From assembly GCF_001278035.1 (NCBI RefSeq), contig NZ_CP009452.1:3319501-3383500 (forward strand): 64,000 nt of DNA. Reading direction: 5' to 3'. Below, in pieces: positions 10,301 to 18,743 of the stretch. The notes under the pieces are model-generated. The model did no database searches and was not told the origin of the DNA. It saw only the letters and a list, made by a program, of their open reading frames with translations. Both the position numbers and the translations under genes were made by a program. How positions within the stretch are numbered: position 1 is the first letter of the stretch; each line of letters begins with the position of its first letter. This DNA comes from Sphingopyxis sp. 113P3. GTDB taxonomy: Bacteria; Pseudomonadota; Alphaproteobacteria; Sphingomonadales; Sphingomonadaceae.

Positions 10301-10834
10301 CCGAAGCGCGGCCCCATCCTCGTCGCCCTCGAGGAGCTCGGCGAGGACCTGCCGCTTCAGCGTCCCTGCCTCATCCTCCTCGATCGCGCGGAAGCCGGGA
10401 AGCAATCTGGCCTCGAGCGGAAAGCTCGCGAGGAGGGTCTGGCAGAAGCTGTGAATTGTCTGCACCCGGATCGCGCCGGCAGGACTGTCGATCACCGTCG
10501 CGAACAGCGACCGCGCGCGCTCGATCAGCCCCGGCTGGCTCCAGTCGAGCCCCAGCGCATGAAGATCGAGCCGCAGGTCACCGTCTTCCATGCGTACCCA
10601 CGTCGCGAGCCGTTCGTGGATACGGTGCGCCATTTCAGCGGCGCCGGCCTTGGTGAAGGTGATGCACAGGATCGCCTCGGGCGAGACACCCTCGAGCATC
10701 AGCCGCAGGACGCGCGCCGAGAGCACCTGGGTCTTGCCCGTACCTGCCGACGCGCCGAGCCAGACATGGCTTTCGGGGTCGGCGGCCGCGCCCTGCCGCG
10801 GGTCGAGTCTTGCGAGGCCGATGGGCTTGCTCAT
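7361..10834 (-). CDS. addA: Double-strand break repair helicase AddA
   Basis: A 1157-residue UvrD-type helicase/nuclease subunit. With AddB it resects broken DNA ends for RecA-dependent repair. The Walker A motif GASAGTGKT is at about residues 27-35, the Walker B motif is LVDEAQDTN, later helicase motifs include [15 protein letters not shown] and [12 protein letters not shown], and a C-terminal RecB-type nuclease carries [12 protein letters not shown] and [10 protein letters not shown] place the start at 10834 because this ATG shares an ATGA overlap with the addB stop. An in-frame ATG at 10861 would lengthen the protein by 9 residues inside addB. Confidence 0.95.
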   Translation of the reverse strand: MSKPIGLARLDPRQGAAADPESHVWLGASAGTGKTQVLSARVLRLMLEGVSPEAILCITFTKAGAAEMAHRIHERLATWVRMEDGDLRLDLHALGLDWSQPGLIERARSLFATVIDSPAGAIRVQTIHSFCQTLLASFPLEARLLPGFRAIEEDEAGTLKRQVLAELLEGDEDGAALRHAAAMLSRRLGPDAALAFLSRCAAAFGGPRTLTPPAAHDLRAAFALPTGDPDAWLREQLAGNLISDADIQAVASSGAAWGSSKGLACADLMRSWLMGDADTRAAMLGELISCFLTGKGELRVDFVGDKGKMKDCLDAALRIVEGGKGLLGTATAMRVADELATAWRLGSRFAGAYARAKREAGLADFDDLISLAGALLRVSEFGEWVRFKLDQRTDHILVDEAQDTNMRQWGIVLSLAEEFFAGSGAKEERVRTLFTVGDRKQAIFGFQGTDPSAFEKARTLFHALGERAGQAFRQVDLVSNYRSTPAVLAVADAWLAAGGAKMMGLVGEEPPHRPNREAQAGQVELWAPLAVGKALGADAEEPGEDESGEGTAPASDPASMRLARAIADEVQGWIQHGKDGRPVVPGDVMILVRRRRDLAARIVARLQALHVPVAGVDRFALTQPLAVQDLMAAMRFAVQPLDDLNLAALLVSPLIGWTQDELYQRTRNRGRAAIWEHLRKVEGDVPAATMEALRHLLRMADFTTPFRFLETVLSGPIDGRRKLYGRLGREARDPIDELLNQALKFETRETISLLGFLTAVSGSGADIKRQTEARSDVVRVMTVHGSKGLQAPIVILADATDDAAIGHRPFHVDVAGWEKLPVFALPADERHGALAEAYQKEAEAAAEEHWRLFYVAMTRAEEILVVAGVTKKPDHSVPETSWHAALENILINMGCDWEEAGQHWGKRRVHRANPGKWARREKAAKAALPPLIFPAWAHAPAPEEARPPRPLAPSALGEDDVALPPQGTVRADAVTRGLLFHALFERLPPIVQAKRRAAALRWLARQAPELGAAEREAMADEVLAVLGDPAHAALFGPGSLAEVPLSAVVDGGLVVTGIVDRLLVTEETVTVIDYKTGRQVPESAADVAPAYLRQMAAYRDALRVIFPGRRVGAALLYTAAPKLIDLGDAILDAHKPALPAAKSNLSPAGLEPGPPTA

Positions 10835-13809
10835 AGCTCGCTCTCCCCGCGCCCGAACCATTCATCGCGGCGCATCAGCTGGTCATAATCGCCATAACCC
10901 GCTGTCTCGCCCGGCATGAAAGGCGCATCGCCGAGCAGGAAGCGACCGGCAAGCTCGGCCAGAGCGTCGGCCGCGTGGCGGACCGCGTCCTCGGCGCTTT
11001 TCAGACCGCTGCGCGGTCCATAGCTACAGGAAATTTTCCCCGCGCCTTCGGCGCGTCGATCGGGGCGCAAGCTCCAATATTCAAGCGCCGCCACTCGCGC
11101 TGCGGGCACGCCCTCAAACCCGCCCCGTTCGGCGATCAGACCGAGCAGACCCAGCTGATTATCGAGCTTCTCGAACGCGGCCTTGGCGCTCGGCGCGCCG
11201 CCGGACTTATAGTCGACAATGGCAAGCTGCCCTTCAGCGTCGCGGTCGATGCGATCGGCCTTCCCGTGGAGCACGATGCCATCCGCCGCGACCTCGCCGC
11301 GCGCTTCGACCCCGACGGGCACCCGCCCGTCGGGGTCCGTGATCCGGGCAGCTGCCCAGCGCAGCGCCGGCTCGATCCGCGGCAGCCAGAAAGCCCGATC
11401 GAGCGCGTCGAGCGCCGGGTCGGCGGCGAGCGCGGCGAGTTCGGCCTCGAACCCCTCCGCCGTCGCACCGCCGCGCACCCAATCTTCGAAAAACTTGTGC
11501 ACGCGCGTCCCGCGCCAGCGCGGGTCGGGCGCGGCGCTCAACGGATCGAGCACGGACAGGCCGAGCATCGCATTCGCATAGTAAGCGAAAGGATCGCGCG
11601 CGAGCCGGTCCACCGCGGTGACACTGATCCGGCGCGGTCGATCGGCTGCAGCCGGCCGCGGGGCGGGACGCGGTACCGGCTGCGGATCGCCGGGCGGCGT
11701 GTCGAGCTCGGCTGCGAGCCGGGTGAGCGGCACTCCGCCGGGTCTGGGTTCGGGGATTTCGCCCGCGAGTGCGAGCAGTCGCAACCAGAAGCGCGAGGCG
11801 ACCGCTGGATCGCCGCCGCTGCGCTCGGCCCGGGTCACCACGATATTGCCTGCGCCAAGGGCGCCCGCGAAATCATGGGCCGCCATCCCCTGTTGCCGCT
11901 CGGGAGCCGGGAGGCCAAGCAGGCGGCGAATACCCGGCGCGAGCCATGGGTCGGGCTGGGTCGCCGCGGGCCAGCGCCCTTCGTCGAGCCCGCCGAGAAT
12001 CATGAGATCCGCGCGCTGCAGCCGCGCTTCGAGCAGTCCCCAGATAAATAGCCGCGGATGCCCGCCATAGGGGGGCCGCACGCTGGTCTGCCCGAGCAAT
12101 TGCCCGAGCATCGCCGGGAAATCACCCGGGTCGACGAACGCGGGCCCGTCGCCGCGCGCGAGCGCCCACTCGTCGAACAGCCCTGCGAGCATCCGCCCTG
12201 CGGGGCCCGTCCAGACAGCATCTCCGGCGAGCGTTTCAAGCGCGATCTGGAGCGCAGCGAGCAGCGTTGCGGGCGGCGTCGGCCCCGACGCGAAGGGCGC
12301 GAGCGCGGCCCCCAGCGCCGCCCCGACCTTCTCCCACCAGGGTTGGAGCTGCACCGCGTGCCCGTGGCCGCGCGCCGCGGGGTCGGCAAAGCGCTCTGCG
12401 ATACGCTGGCTCACGCCGGCCCAGCCCGGCTGCAGCCCGGGCTCGCGCAGCGTGAGATCGAGCCGCCGGACCTGATCAAGCCATTCGCTCCGCCCCTCGC
12501 TCGCTTTCACCAGCGGGTGACCAAGCAGCGAGACGAGGGCGACAGGATCGAATGCCGCCGCGAGGTCGGCGAGCAGCAAGAGCAGCGCCCCAGGCGGGGT
12601 GCGCGACAAGGGCTGGCCCGCGCTATCGTCGACCGCGATGCCCCAGCGGGCGAGCGCCGATGCAACGCGCTCGGCGAGGCCACGGTCGGGAGTGACCAGC
12701 GCCGCGGTGCGCCCCGGCGTTTCCAGCGCCTCGCGCATCAGCAGGGCGATACCCTGCGCCTCCTGCCCGTCATCGGCAAATACGGCGCCTGAAATCCCGA
12801 CGATAGCGTCCGACAGGTCTCCCGCGGCCTGCCACTGCGCCGTGTAATCGGCGGGCGCGAAGAGTAGCGAGACAAAGGGCGAGCGGGCGGACGGGCCATC
12901 GAACGGCGAGCTGGCCTCCCACAGCATGACCTCCTCGCGGCTTGCCCCCATACGGTCGAGAAGAAGTTTGAGATGATATTGGGGGTGGGTCTCGAGCGGC
13001 CGCGCCTTTCCGCCGGGATCTGCCCGCGTCGGTCCGAGCGCCTCCCACTCCTCCGCCGCCATCCCCTGGTCGAGGCCCGGCAGGATGACCATGCCGCGAT
13101 CGAGCTCGGAGACCGTCCGCAGGAGGCGCGCGATGGCAGGCGCCGCGGTCGTGATTCCCGCCGCGACCGTAAAGCGGGCAGGCGGTGCGGCGCGCCACTC
13201 GGCCGCGACCCTGTCGAGCAGCCGGTTGCGGCGATCGGCCCGGTCGATGCTGCCCGTTCGCGCGAGCACCGCGGGCCAATGGTCGACAAGCAAGCGAAGC
13301 CGCTCGAGCGAGGTCTGCCAATGTTCGGCCAATGCACCAAGGTCGAGATCGACCAGGGCAGCGGGTGAGACCTCCTCATAGCAAAGCTGGTCGATGACCC
13401 GCGCAAGACCATCGGCGAGCTGGAAAGCGGCAGCGCCCGTGATCGCGCTTTCGCCGGAGGGCGTGTGGCGCTCGATCAGCTCTGCAAGCAGCAAGCGGCG
13501 GCGCAGCGGGTCGATCGCCGGCGGGATCGGATCTTCGTCCATCCCGTCGAGCGCGAGCCCGACCGACTCGTCGAGATCTGCATCGCCTATCACCGCGAGC
13601 CGCGGCATCAGGAGCCCCTGCCCGCCCGCGCGGACAAACGCCGCCTGCACGGCGCTGCGCGCGCGGTTGCTCGGCAGGAGGATCAGCCCGTCGGCGAGCC
13701 CCAGCGCTCCGTCGGCGAAGCGCGCGAGCAGCCCGGCGGCGAGCGCATCGGCGAAGGCACGGTGGACCGGGATGGAATAGATTGTGGGTTTAGATTTTGC
13801 CAACGTCAT
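10831..13809 (-). CDS. addB: Double-strand break repair protein AddB (alphaproteobacterial type)
   Basis: The 992-residue partner of AddA. The N-terminal part is an inactivated helicase-like domain that replaces a functional Walker A with the SNRARSAV stretch, and the middle carries ILGGLDEGRWPA. The C-terminal nuclease domain has the catalytic motif LAIVDYKSGGAPS followed by NQLGLLGL. AddB normally supplies recognition of the regulatory DNA sequence and the second nuclease of the heterodimer. The gene overlaps addA by 4 bases. Its ATG and second codon lie inside a dispersed repeat (13804-13831), so translation may really begin at this repeat-supplied start or at a nearby alternative. Confidence 0.93.
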   Translation of the reverse strand: MTLAKSKPTIYSIPVHRAFADALAAGLLARFADGALGLADGLILLPSNRARSAVQAAFVRAGGQGLLMPRLAVIGDADLDESVGLALDGMDEDPIPPAIDPLRRRLLLAELIERHTPSGESAITGAAAFQLADGLARVIDQLCYEEVSPAALVDLDLGALAEHWQTSLERLRLLVDHWPAVLARTGSIDRADRRNRLLDRVAAEWRAAPPARFTVAAGITTAAPAIARLLRTVSELDRGMVILPGLDQGMAAEEWEALGPTRADPGGKARPLETHPQYHLKLLLDRMGASREEVMLWEASSPFDGPSARSPFVSLLFAPADYTAQWQAAGDLSDAIVGISGAVFADDGQEAQGIALLMREALETPGRTAALVTPDRGLAERVASALARWGIAVDDSAGQPLSRTPPGALLLLLADLAAAFDPVALVSLLGHPLVKASEGRSEWLDQVRRLDLTLREPGLQPGWAGVSQRIAERFADPAARGHGHAVQLQPWWEKVGAALGAALAPFASGPTPPATLLAALQIALETLAGDAVWTGPAGRMLAGLFDEWALARGDGPAFVDPGDFPAMLGQLLGQTSVRPPYGGHPRLFIWGLLEARLQRADLMILGGLDEGRWPAATQPDPWLAPGIRRLLGLPAPERQQGMAAHDFAGALGAGNIVVTRAERSGGDPAVASRFWLRLLALAGEIPEPRPGGVPLTRLAAELDTPPGDPQPVPRPAPRPAAADRPRRISVTAVDRLARDPFAYYANAMLGLSVLDPLSAAPDPRWRGTRVHKFFEDWVRGGATAEGFEAELAALAADPALDALDRAFWLPRIEPALRWAAARITDPDGRVPVGVEARGEVAADGIVLHGKADRIDRDAEGQLAIVDYKSGGAPSAKAAFEKLDNQLGLLGLIAERGGFEGVPAARVAALEYWSLRPDRRAEGAGKISCSYGPRSGLKSAEDAVRHAADALAELAGRFLLGDAPFMPGETAGYGDYDQLMRRDEWFGRGESEL

Positions 13810-13886
13810 CGCGAGCGCAGCGAAGCAATCCGCAGCGGTTTACGCAAGCGTTGCTTTGCAGCCGAGCCGCGCCGCGCACAATGGCG
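13804..13886. repeat. Dispersed palindromic repeat (CATCGCGAGCGCAGCGAAGC type)
   Basis: The 88-base gap between murU-like and addB is filled by a repeat-like element. Its left end (13804-13831) contains CATCGCGAGCGCAGCGAAGC then AATCC. From memory this matches a short repeat scattered through many unrelated bacterial genomes, with a core like CATTGCGAGCG-AGCGAAGCAATC. A degenerate inverted partner (TTGCTTTGCAGC to CAATGGCG, about 13851-13884) follows. The CAT of the left end is the complement of the addB start codon. Confidence 0.55.
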
Positions 13887-13897
13887 AAGACGGGATA

Positions 13898-14617
13898 TCA
13901 CACCTCGCTCAGCGCCGCTTCGGTCGGCCCGATGCTCGCAGGCGTGCCAACGTCGAACCATTGCCCCATGTGCGAAACGCCGAAAAGGCGCCCCGCCGCA
14001 ATCGCGCGGTCCCACAGAATATTGGTCGAAAAGGGACCCTCGGGCGCGCCGTCCAGCAGCCGGGGCGAAATCAGCTGGATGCCGGTATAGACGAAGGGCG
14101 CGACGCGTCCGGCCTTCCGGCGCGTCAGCCGTCCGGCACCGTCCATGTGAAAATCGCCCTTGCCGCTGTGCCCGCTCGCGCTCGCCTGGCGGATCAGCAG
14201 CAACAGCGCGTCCATCCTCGCGCCATCCCAATGATGCGCAAGGTGGCGGATGCTATCCACCGGCCCGTCGGTCCAGATATTGTCGCTGTTGACGATCAGG
14301 ATGGGATCCCCGCTGAGCAATGGCCGTGCCTTCACCAGTCCGCCGCCCGTCTCGAGGAGCTGACTGCGCTCGTCAGAGATGGCGATGGTGAACGGCCGCT
14401 TTTGGGCGGCCAGATGCGCCTCGAGTGCGTCGGCGAGATAGTGGACATTGACGACGACGTGAGGAATTCCCGCGGCCTCGATCCGGTCGAGGCTGTGGTC
14501 GATCAACGCTTTGCCCGCGACGCGTACCAGGGGTTTTGGCCGCGTCGCCGTCAGCGGCCGCATCCGCTTGCCGAGCCCCGCCGCCATCACCATCGCGCTT
14601 TCGATCTTCACGCTCAC
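13898..14617 (-). CDS. Sugar-1-phosphate nucleotidyltransferase, MurU-like
   Basis: A 239-residue nucleotidyltransferase with the signature AAGLGKRMRPLTATRPKPLV at the N-terminus, the metal Asp in LIVNSDNIWTD, and a short alpha/beta domain. Size and neighbours fit MurU, which makes UDP-MurNAc from MurNAc-1-phosphate in the recycling route that bypasses de novo synthesis. I chose the GTG at 14617 because it overlaps the upstream kinase stop as GTGA. An in-frame ATG at 14635 and a GTG at 14611 are alternatives. Assignment to MurNAc rather than another hexose phosphate is inferred from the paired AmgK-like kinase. Confidence 0.8.
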   Translation of the reverse strand: MSVKIESAMVMAAGLGKRMRPLTATRPKPLVRVAGKALIDHSLDRIEAAGIPHVVVNVHYLADALEAHLAAQKRPFTIAISDERSQLLETGGGLVKARPLLSGDPILIVNSDNIWTDGPVDSIRHLAHHWDGARMDALLLLIRQASASGHSGKGDFHMDGAGRLTRRKAGRVAPFVYTGIQLISPRLLDGAPEGPFSTNILWDRAIAAGRLFGVSHMGQWFDVGTPASIGPTEAALSEV

Positions 14618-15603
14618 GCTTGGGGCTCCAGCCACGCACTTGCCCGCTTTTCAAGCGGTATATTGGCGTCGAACCATTGCCGCACGGGAGCAAGGGCCGG
14701 GGCCGCGAGGTCGCGCTCGAGCAACGCCCACATGCGCGGCTGAAACTGGCGGTAGCCAGCTTTGCCGTCACGCTTCCACAGGCGGACAAAAACGCCAAGG
14801 ATGCGCGTGTTGCGCTGCGCGGCAAGCGCCCAATATGCGCGCCGATAAGCCTCGCCCCCTCCCGCTGCCGCGACATAGCGATCGAGCATGGCCGCCTCGA
14901 CGGCCGGCGACACATCGCGCCGCGCATCCTCGAGCACCGAGGCGAGATCGTAAGCGGGGTGGCCAAGCAGCGCGTCCTGAAAATCGAGCAGTCCAAAATG
15001 CGCGATCCCGTCGCGGCCCTCGATCAGCATGATATTCTCGGCGTGAAAATCGCGCAGGACCGTAACGCGGGGAAGGCCATCCCTTTCGAGCGGCGCCAGC
15101 ACGGCCTTCCACGCGGCGCGAAAACCGTCACGATCCACCTCGAGATCGAGCGCAGGGCAGTACCAGTCGGTGAACAGCATGACCTCGTCGAGCCACTGCT
15201 CAAGCCCGTGCACCGGCAATCCGTCCATCGGCGGGCACGCGTGGAGGTGGACGAGCAGATCGGTCACTCCGGCGTAATATTCCGCTTCCCCGCCGATCTC
15301 GTGATCGACGGTTTCGCGCAGACGCACGTCGCCGAAATCCTCGATCAACAACAAGCCCTTGTCGAGATCGCGCGCGAGGATCGTCGGCGCGCTCAGACCA
15401 AGACCGCACAGATATTCGGCGACCGCGATGAATGGCCGGGGGTCCTCGTGCGGCGGCGGCGCGTCCATCAGCACCGCCTGCCGGTCCTTGTCGACGACCC
15501 TGAAATAACGGCGGAAAGAGGCATCGCCGGCGAGCGGCAGAATCCGGGCATCGCCCCAGCCATGCGCGGCCAGAAAGGCGGGCGCATGGGCGGGCGGAAT
15601 CAT
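14614..15603 (-). CDS. Aminoglycoside-phosphotransferase-fold sugar kinase, AmgK-like
   Basis: A 329-residue small-molecule kinase. The catalytic loop is DFHAENIML, the metal-binding segment is LLDFQDALLGHPAYDLAS, and the ATP-side glycine segment is AGDASFRRYFRV. In the known pathway AmgK phosphorylates the anomeric carbon of MurNAc or GlcNAc, and MurU then makes the UDP sugar. The two genes overlap here by 4 bases, which supports that role. The ATG at 15603 forms an ATGA overlap with the tsaE stop; an ATG 12 bases upstream (15615) is an alternative. A true aminoglycoside-resistance role is unlikely given the operon. Confidence 0.8.
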   Translation of the reverse strand: MIPPAHAPAFLAAHGWGDARILPLAGDASFRRYFRVVDKDRQAVLMDAPPPHEDPRPFIAVAEYLCGLGLSAPTILARDLDKGLLLIEDFGDVRLRETVDHEIGGEAEYYAGVTDLLVHLHACPPMDGLPVHGLEQWLDEVMLFTDWYCPALDLEVDRDGFRAAWKAVLAPLERDGLPRVTVLRDFHAENIMLIEGRDGIAHFGLLDFQDALLGHPAYDLASVLEDARRDVSPAVEAAMLDRYVAAAGGGEAYRRAYWALAAQRNTRILGVFVRLWKRDGKAGYRQFQPRMWALLERDLAAPALAPVRQWFDANIPLEKRASAWLEPQA

Positions 15604-16052
15604 CAAAGCGGCCATCGCGCCTCCCAAGCGGGCGGTACATCGGCTGTCAAGACGCGCGCGTCGCCGCTGCCTGAAATCGTCAGCACGAGCGCGCCCGGCC
15701 ACCCCGCCGCTCCCAGTCGTTCGGGCCATTCGATCAGAAGCGCACCGTCGTAGAGATATTCGTCGAGCCCGAGCTCGATGAGCTCGCTCGCTTCCTCGAT
15801 CCGGTAGAGGTCGACGTGCGCGATCGCGAGGTCGACCTCGGGCGGGGCATAGGGCTGAACGATGGCGAAGGTGGGGCTCGGCGCCTCACCCGCCAACCCT
15901 CGCGCCTTCAGCATCGCGCGCGCGAGCGTCGTCTTGCCCGCGCCGAGATCGCCCGACAGCAGCACGACATCGCCAGGAATCAGCGCCGCGCCGATCGCCT
16001 CGCCAAGGCGCTCGGCGTCGGACAGATCATAGCGGCACGAAAAATCGCTCAT
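15603..16052 (-). CDS. tsaE: tRNA threonylcarbamoyladenosine biosynthesis ATPase TsaE
   Basis: A 149-residue P-loop ATPase that works with TsaD and TsaB to build the t6A37 modification of ANN-decoding tRNAs. The Walker A motif GDLGAGKT is at residues 34-41, SPTFAIVQPY follows, and the DLYRIEEASELIELGLDEYL segment and the IEWPERL Walker-B-like region are typical of the YjeE family. The length is normal. It overlaps the kinase gene on both sides (ATGA with the DivL-like gene upstream and with amgK-like downstream), so translation is coupled along this operon. Confidence 0.95.
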   Translation of the reverse strand: MSDFSCRYDLSDAERLGEAIGAALIPGDVVLLSGDLGAGKTTLARAMLKARGLAGEAPSPTFAIVQPYAPPEVDLAIAHVDLYRIEEASELIELGLDEYLYDGALLIEWPERLGAAGWPGALVLTISGSGDARVLTADVPPAWEARWPL

Positions 16053-18406
16053 GCCCCGCGCGGCAGGCTGACGCGCACAAGCGTCCCCTGGCCCTTTTCG
16101 CTCAGAACTTCCATGGTGCCGCCGTGCGCGGCGACGAGCTGGCGCGCGAGCGCAAGGCCGATGCCGCCGCTCGGTGTTCCCGCCCGCTCGCCGCGCGTCA
16201 CCGCCGCGACCGCCTCGGGCAGGCCCGGGCCATTGTCGGACACAACGATGTCGACCCCGCGTGGATCCCCCTCGGCATGGAGCAGCACGCGCCCGCCCGT
16301 CCGGCGCGTGGGCGCGGTGAAGCGCACGGCATTGTCGAGCAGTCCGGCGACAAGCCGCGAGAGGCGCGGGGCATCACCCTCGATCGTACCGAGTTCTGCG
16401 GAGATATTTTCGACCAGCTCGATGCCCTCGGCGTCGGCGAACGGCTTCACGTCGGCGAGTGCCTGAATGAGGAGCCCCCGCACGTCGACCGGCGCGCGCT
16501 CGATCGCGAGGGTTCCTGCCTCGCCCTGCGCGAGGTCGAGCACATTATCGATCTGGCGCCCGAGCACGGCAACCGAATCCATGATCGCGTCGACATAGCT
16601 TTGTTGCTGTGGGTCAAGCTTGCCGGCATAGCCTGCCTGCAACATCTCGCCATAACCGCCGATCGAGGTCAGCGGCGTGCGCAGTTCATAGCTCATGCGC
16701 GACAAAAAGGCGGTCTTGACCTTGTCGGCAGCTTCCAGTGCCTCGTTGCGTTCGCGCAGCGCGCTTTCGATCCGCCGGCTGTCCGTGACATCGAGCATGA
16801 TGAGAAGCGCATTGCCGTCGGGCAGCGGGATCGAGGCAAAGTCGAAATGACGTCCGTCGCCGAAGCGGATTTGCCCAGCGCGCTGCGTGCGTTCGAGCGT
16901 TGCGGCGCGGATCACTTCCTGGACGATGCTGATCTGGTTGGGTTTCGCCAGCCGGTCGGCAAGCCCGCTCATCAGCACATCGACGCGCGGATGCGCCGCG
17001 AGCGTCGCCTCGTCGACGCCCCACAGCCGGCGGAAGCGCTGGTTCCAAAGGTGGAGGCGGCCATCGGGGGCAAAGACGGCGATTGCCTCGAAAAGATTGT
17101 CGAAGGTCGCGGTGCGGACGCGAAGCAGCGTATCGCGCGCACCGGCAAGCTGCACCTGTTCGGTGCGATCCTCGGCAATGAGCAGAAGCCCGCCGTCGGG
17201 GGTCGGCTGCGCGACCACACGCAAATGTGTCCCGTCGCGCAGCAACCACTCTTCCTCGCTCGCCTCGGCGCGCGCAAACCAGCCGACATGGCCTTCGCGC
17301 CATTCGGGATAGTCACGCACTTCGGGGACGCGCCCCTTGTCGCGCCAGGCATCGAGCAGCCGCGCAAAGGGCGTCGCCTCGGCGACCGCATCGGCATCGA
17401 CGTCGAACAGCCTGCGGAAGGGCTGATTGGCAAAGACGAGCCCCTGATCGGGACCGAACTGCGCGACCGCTGCGGACAAACGGTCGAGCAGCTCGCGCTG
17501 CGCGTCTGCAAAGCGGCGGTGCGCGCCGCGCTCGCTTTCAAGCTCCTGCACGTCGATCGCATAGCCCGCCACTCCGATCGGAGGACCGCCCTCGGGCGCG
17601 AGAGGTACGTCGACGACACGCATGATCCGCCGCTCGCCCTCGATCGTAACCGGCACCGTGCGCGTCTGCGCCGTGCCGGCGGCCCGCGCCTGGTCCGCGG
17701 CATCGGCCGCGGAGACCCCGGCGACGGGCTCGCATAGCTCGACGCCGCCCTCGATCACGGCGGCCGCGCTCCCCGCCTCGACCGCGCGCACATAGGCGCG
17801 GTTGACCAGCGCGAGGCGCAAATCGGTATCGCGGAACCACATCGGAAAGGGCGCTGCCTCGATCAGCCCCGACAGCGCTTCGAAAGCCGCCATCGCTTCG
17901 TTTCTCTCGCGGCGCATGTCGGCGAGCGCCTGCTCCCCCTCGGTCGCATCGCTCAGCCACAGGAGAACGCAGCCCGGCCCGCCGATCGCGACAGGGGCTG
18001 CCGAGCCCTGGATGACGAGCGTGCGGCTGCCGCCCTGCGGCCGGAGGCTCAGCGTGAAGACGCGCGCGCCGCGCTGCGCGCCGAGAATTGCCTGGCGCAG
18101 CGCCTCGAGTCCGTCTCGATCAAGGCCCTGCTCGATTCCCGAAAGCTCGTCGAAGTTGCGCGGGTCGCGGTCGAGACCCAGCCAGCGCCCGAGCCGCTCG
18201 CTCGCCTCGACCCGCCAGTCGGCGCGCACGACGACGGGCAGATAGGGCGAGGCTTCGACGAGGCTCGCCAGCCGCTCGGTCTGCGCGGCGACGAAGGCCG
18301 AGCGGCGCTGCATCGCAATACCGCGGCCGACGGCCCACAGCCCCGCGAGCAACCACAATGCCGCGAACAGGCCCAGCGCGAACACCGCCCCCGGGGTCTG
18401 CGTCAT
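16049..18406 (-). CDS. divL: PAS-domain tyrosine-type histidine kinase homologue, DivL-like
   Basis: A 785-residue membrane sensor with one N-terminal transmembrane helix (about residues 9-27), several PAS-type segments (about 40-530), a dimerisation/phosphoacceptor helix and a C-terminal ATPase domain (N-box LLDNAVRF, G1 VSDNGPGLP, G2 GGIGLALARQL). The usual phosphoacceptor motif SHELRTPL reads MSYELRTPL, so the His is Tyr573. This is the hallmark of DivL, which in Caulobacter acts as an allosteric controller of CckA and so of CtrA. The position before tsaE, and usually after ahcY, agrees with DivL gene order known to me from other alphaproteobacteria. A role as a kinase is therefore doubtful. 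Confidence 0.82.
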   Translation of the reverse strand: MTQTPGAVFALGLFAALWLLAGLWAVGRGIAMQRRSAFVAAQTERLASLVEASPYLPVVVRADWRVEASERLGRWLGLDRDPRNFDELSGIEQGLDRDGLEALRQAILGAQRGARVFTLSLRPQGGSRTLVIQGSAAPVAIGGPGCVLLWLSDATEGEQALADMRRERNEAMAAFEALSGLIEAAPFPMWFRDTDLRLALVNRAYVRAVEAGSAAAVIEGGVELCEPVAGVSAADAADQARAAGTAQTRTVPVTIEGERRIMRVVDVPLAPEGGPPIGVAGYAIDVQELESERGAHRRFADAQRELLDRLSAAVAQFGPDQGLVFANQPFRRLFDVDADAVAEATPFARLLDAWRDKGRVPEVRDYPEWREGHVGWFARAEASEEEWLLRDGTHLRVVAQPTPDGGLLLIAEDRTEQVQLAGARDTLLRVRTATFDNLFEAIAVFAPDGRLHLWNQRFRRLWGVDEATLAAHPRVDVLMSGLADRLAKPNQISIVQEVIRAATLERTQRAGQIRFGDGRHFDFASIPLPDGNALLIMLDVTDSRRIESALRERNEALEAADKVKTAFLSRMSYELRTPLTSIGGYGEMLQAGYAGKLDPQQQSYVDAIMDSVAVLGRQIDNVLDLAQGEAGTLAIERAPVDVRGLLIQALADVKPFADAEGIELVENISAELGTIEGDAPRLSRLVAGLLDNAVRFTAPTRRTGGRVLLHAEGDPRGVDIVVSDNGPGLPEAVAAVTRGERAGTPSGGIGLALARQLVAAHGGTMEVLSEKGQGTLVRVSLPRGA

Positions 18407-18743
18407 CGGCGCCGCGCCCGGGCCGGGGGGAAGACAGGCTGTCGTGCAATGGACATGTGCTCGCCCTATCGACTGTCTGAGGGCGATTCAATCATTCGCC
18501 GCAGCGAGCCAGAAGCGACCGGTCGCAACCGGGCGCCGCTTGGCCGACTGCGGCAGTTCTGCCACAGGCGCCGGGGAAAGGGCGAACCGCAGCCTTATCG
18601 CGCTTGACTTGCCGCAAAAGCTTTGGAACGCTCGCGCTTATGGCAAATTCCAGGGCGCAAAAGACGCCCGGCGGATTTGACGATTTGGTAAGGCCGAATT
18701 GGCAAGAATGCGGCCTTGAAGAAAAAACCGGGGAAACATCAAT
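18407..18743. other. Divergent intergenic region, divL-like/TonB receptor
   Basis: These 337 bases separate the minus-strand divL-like gene from the plus-strand TonB receptor. A 7-bp inverted repeat (TCGCCCT at 18461, AGGGCGA at 18480) and a small GGGCG/CGCCC hairpin near 18653 are visible. TTGACT and TTTGACG stretches upstream of the receptor could be -35 boxes, but no convincing -10 box follows. No gene was recognised. In relatives I would expect ahcY to adjoin divL at this point. Confidence 0.5.

Noticed and set aside
7307..10888. A 1193-residue plus-strand open frame opposite addA
   Set aside because: It is a shadow of the GC-rich addA gene. Its sequence is Arg/Gly/Pro-rich with no domain, while the minus strand has clear helicase and nuclease motifs.
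14614..15603. Aminoglycoside resistance gene
   Set aside because: The kinase fold is shared with resistance enzymes, but the overlap with a MurU-like gene and tsaE points to sugar recycling.
14536..17737. Long plus-strand frames opposite amgK-like, tsaE and the divL-like gene
   Set aside because: They have no recognisable motifs, and the coupled minus-strand genes explain the region fully.
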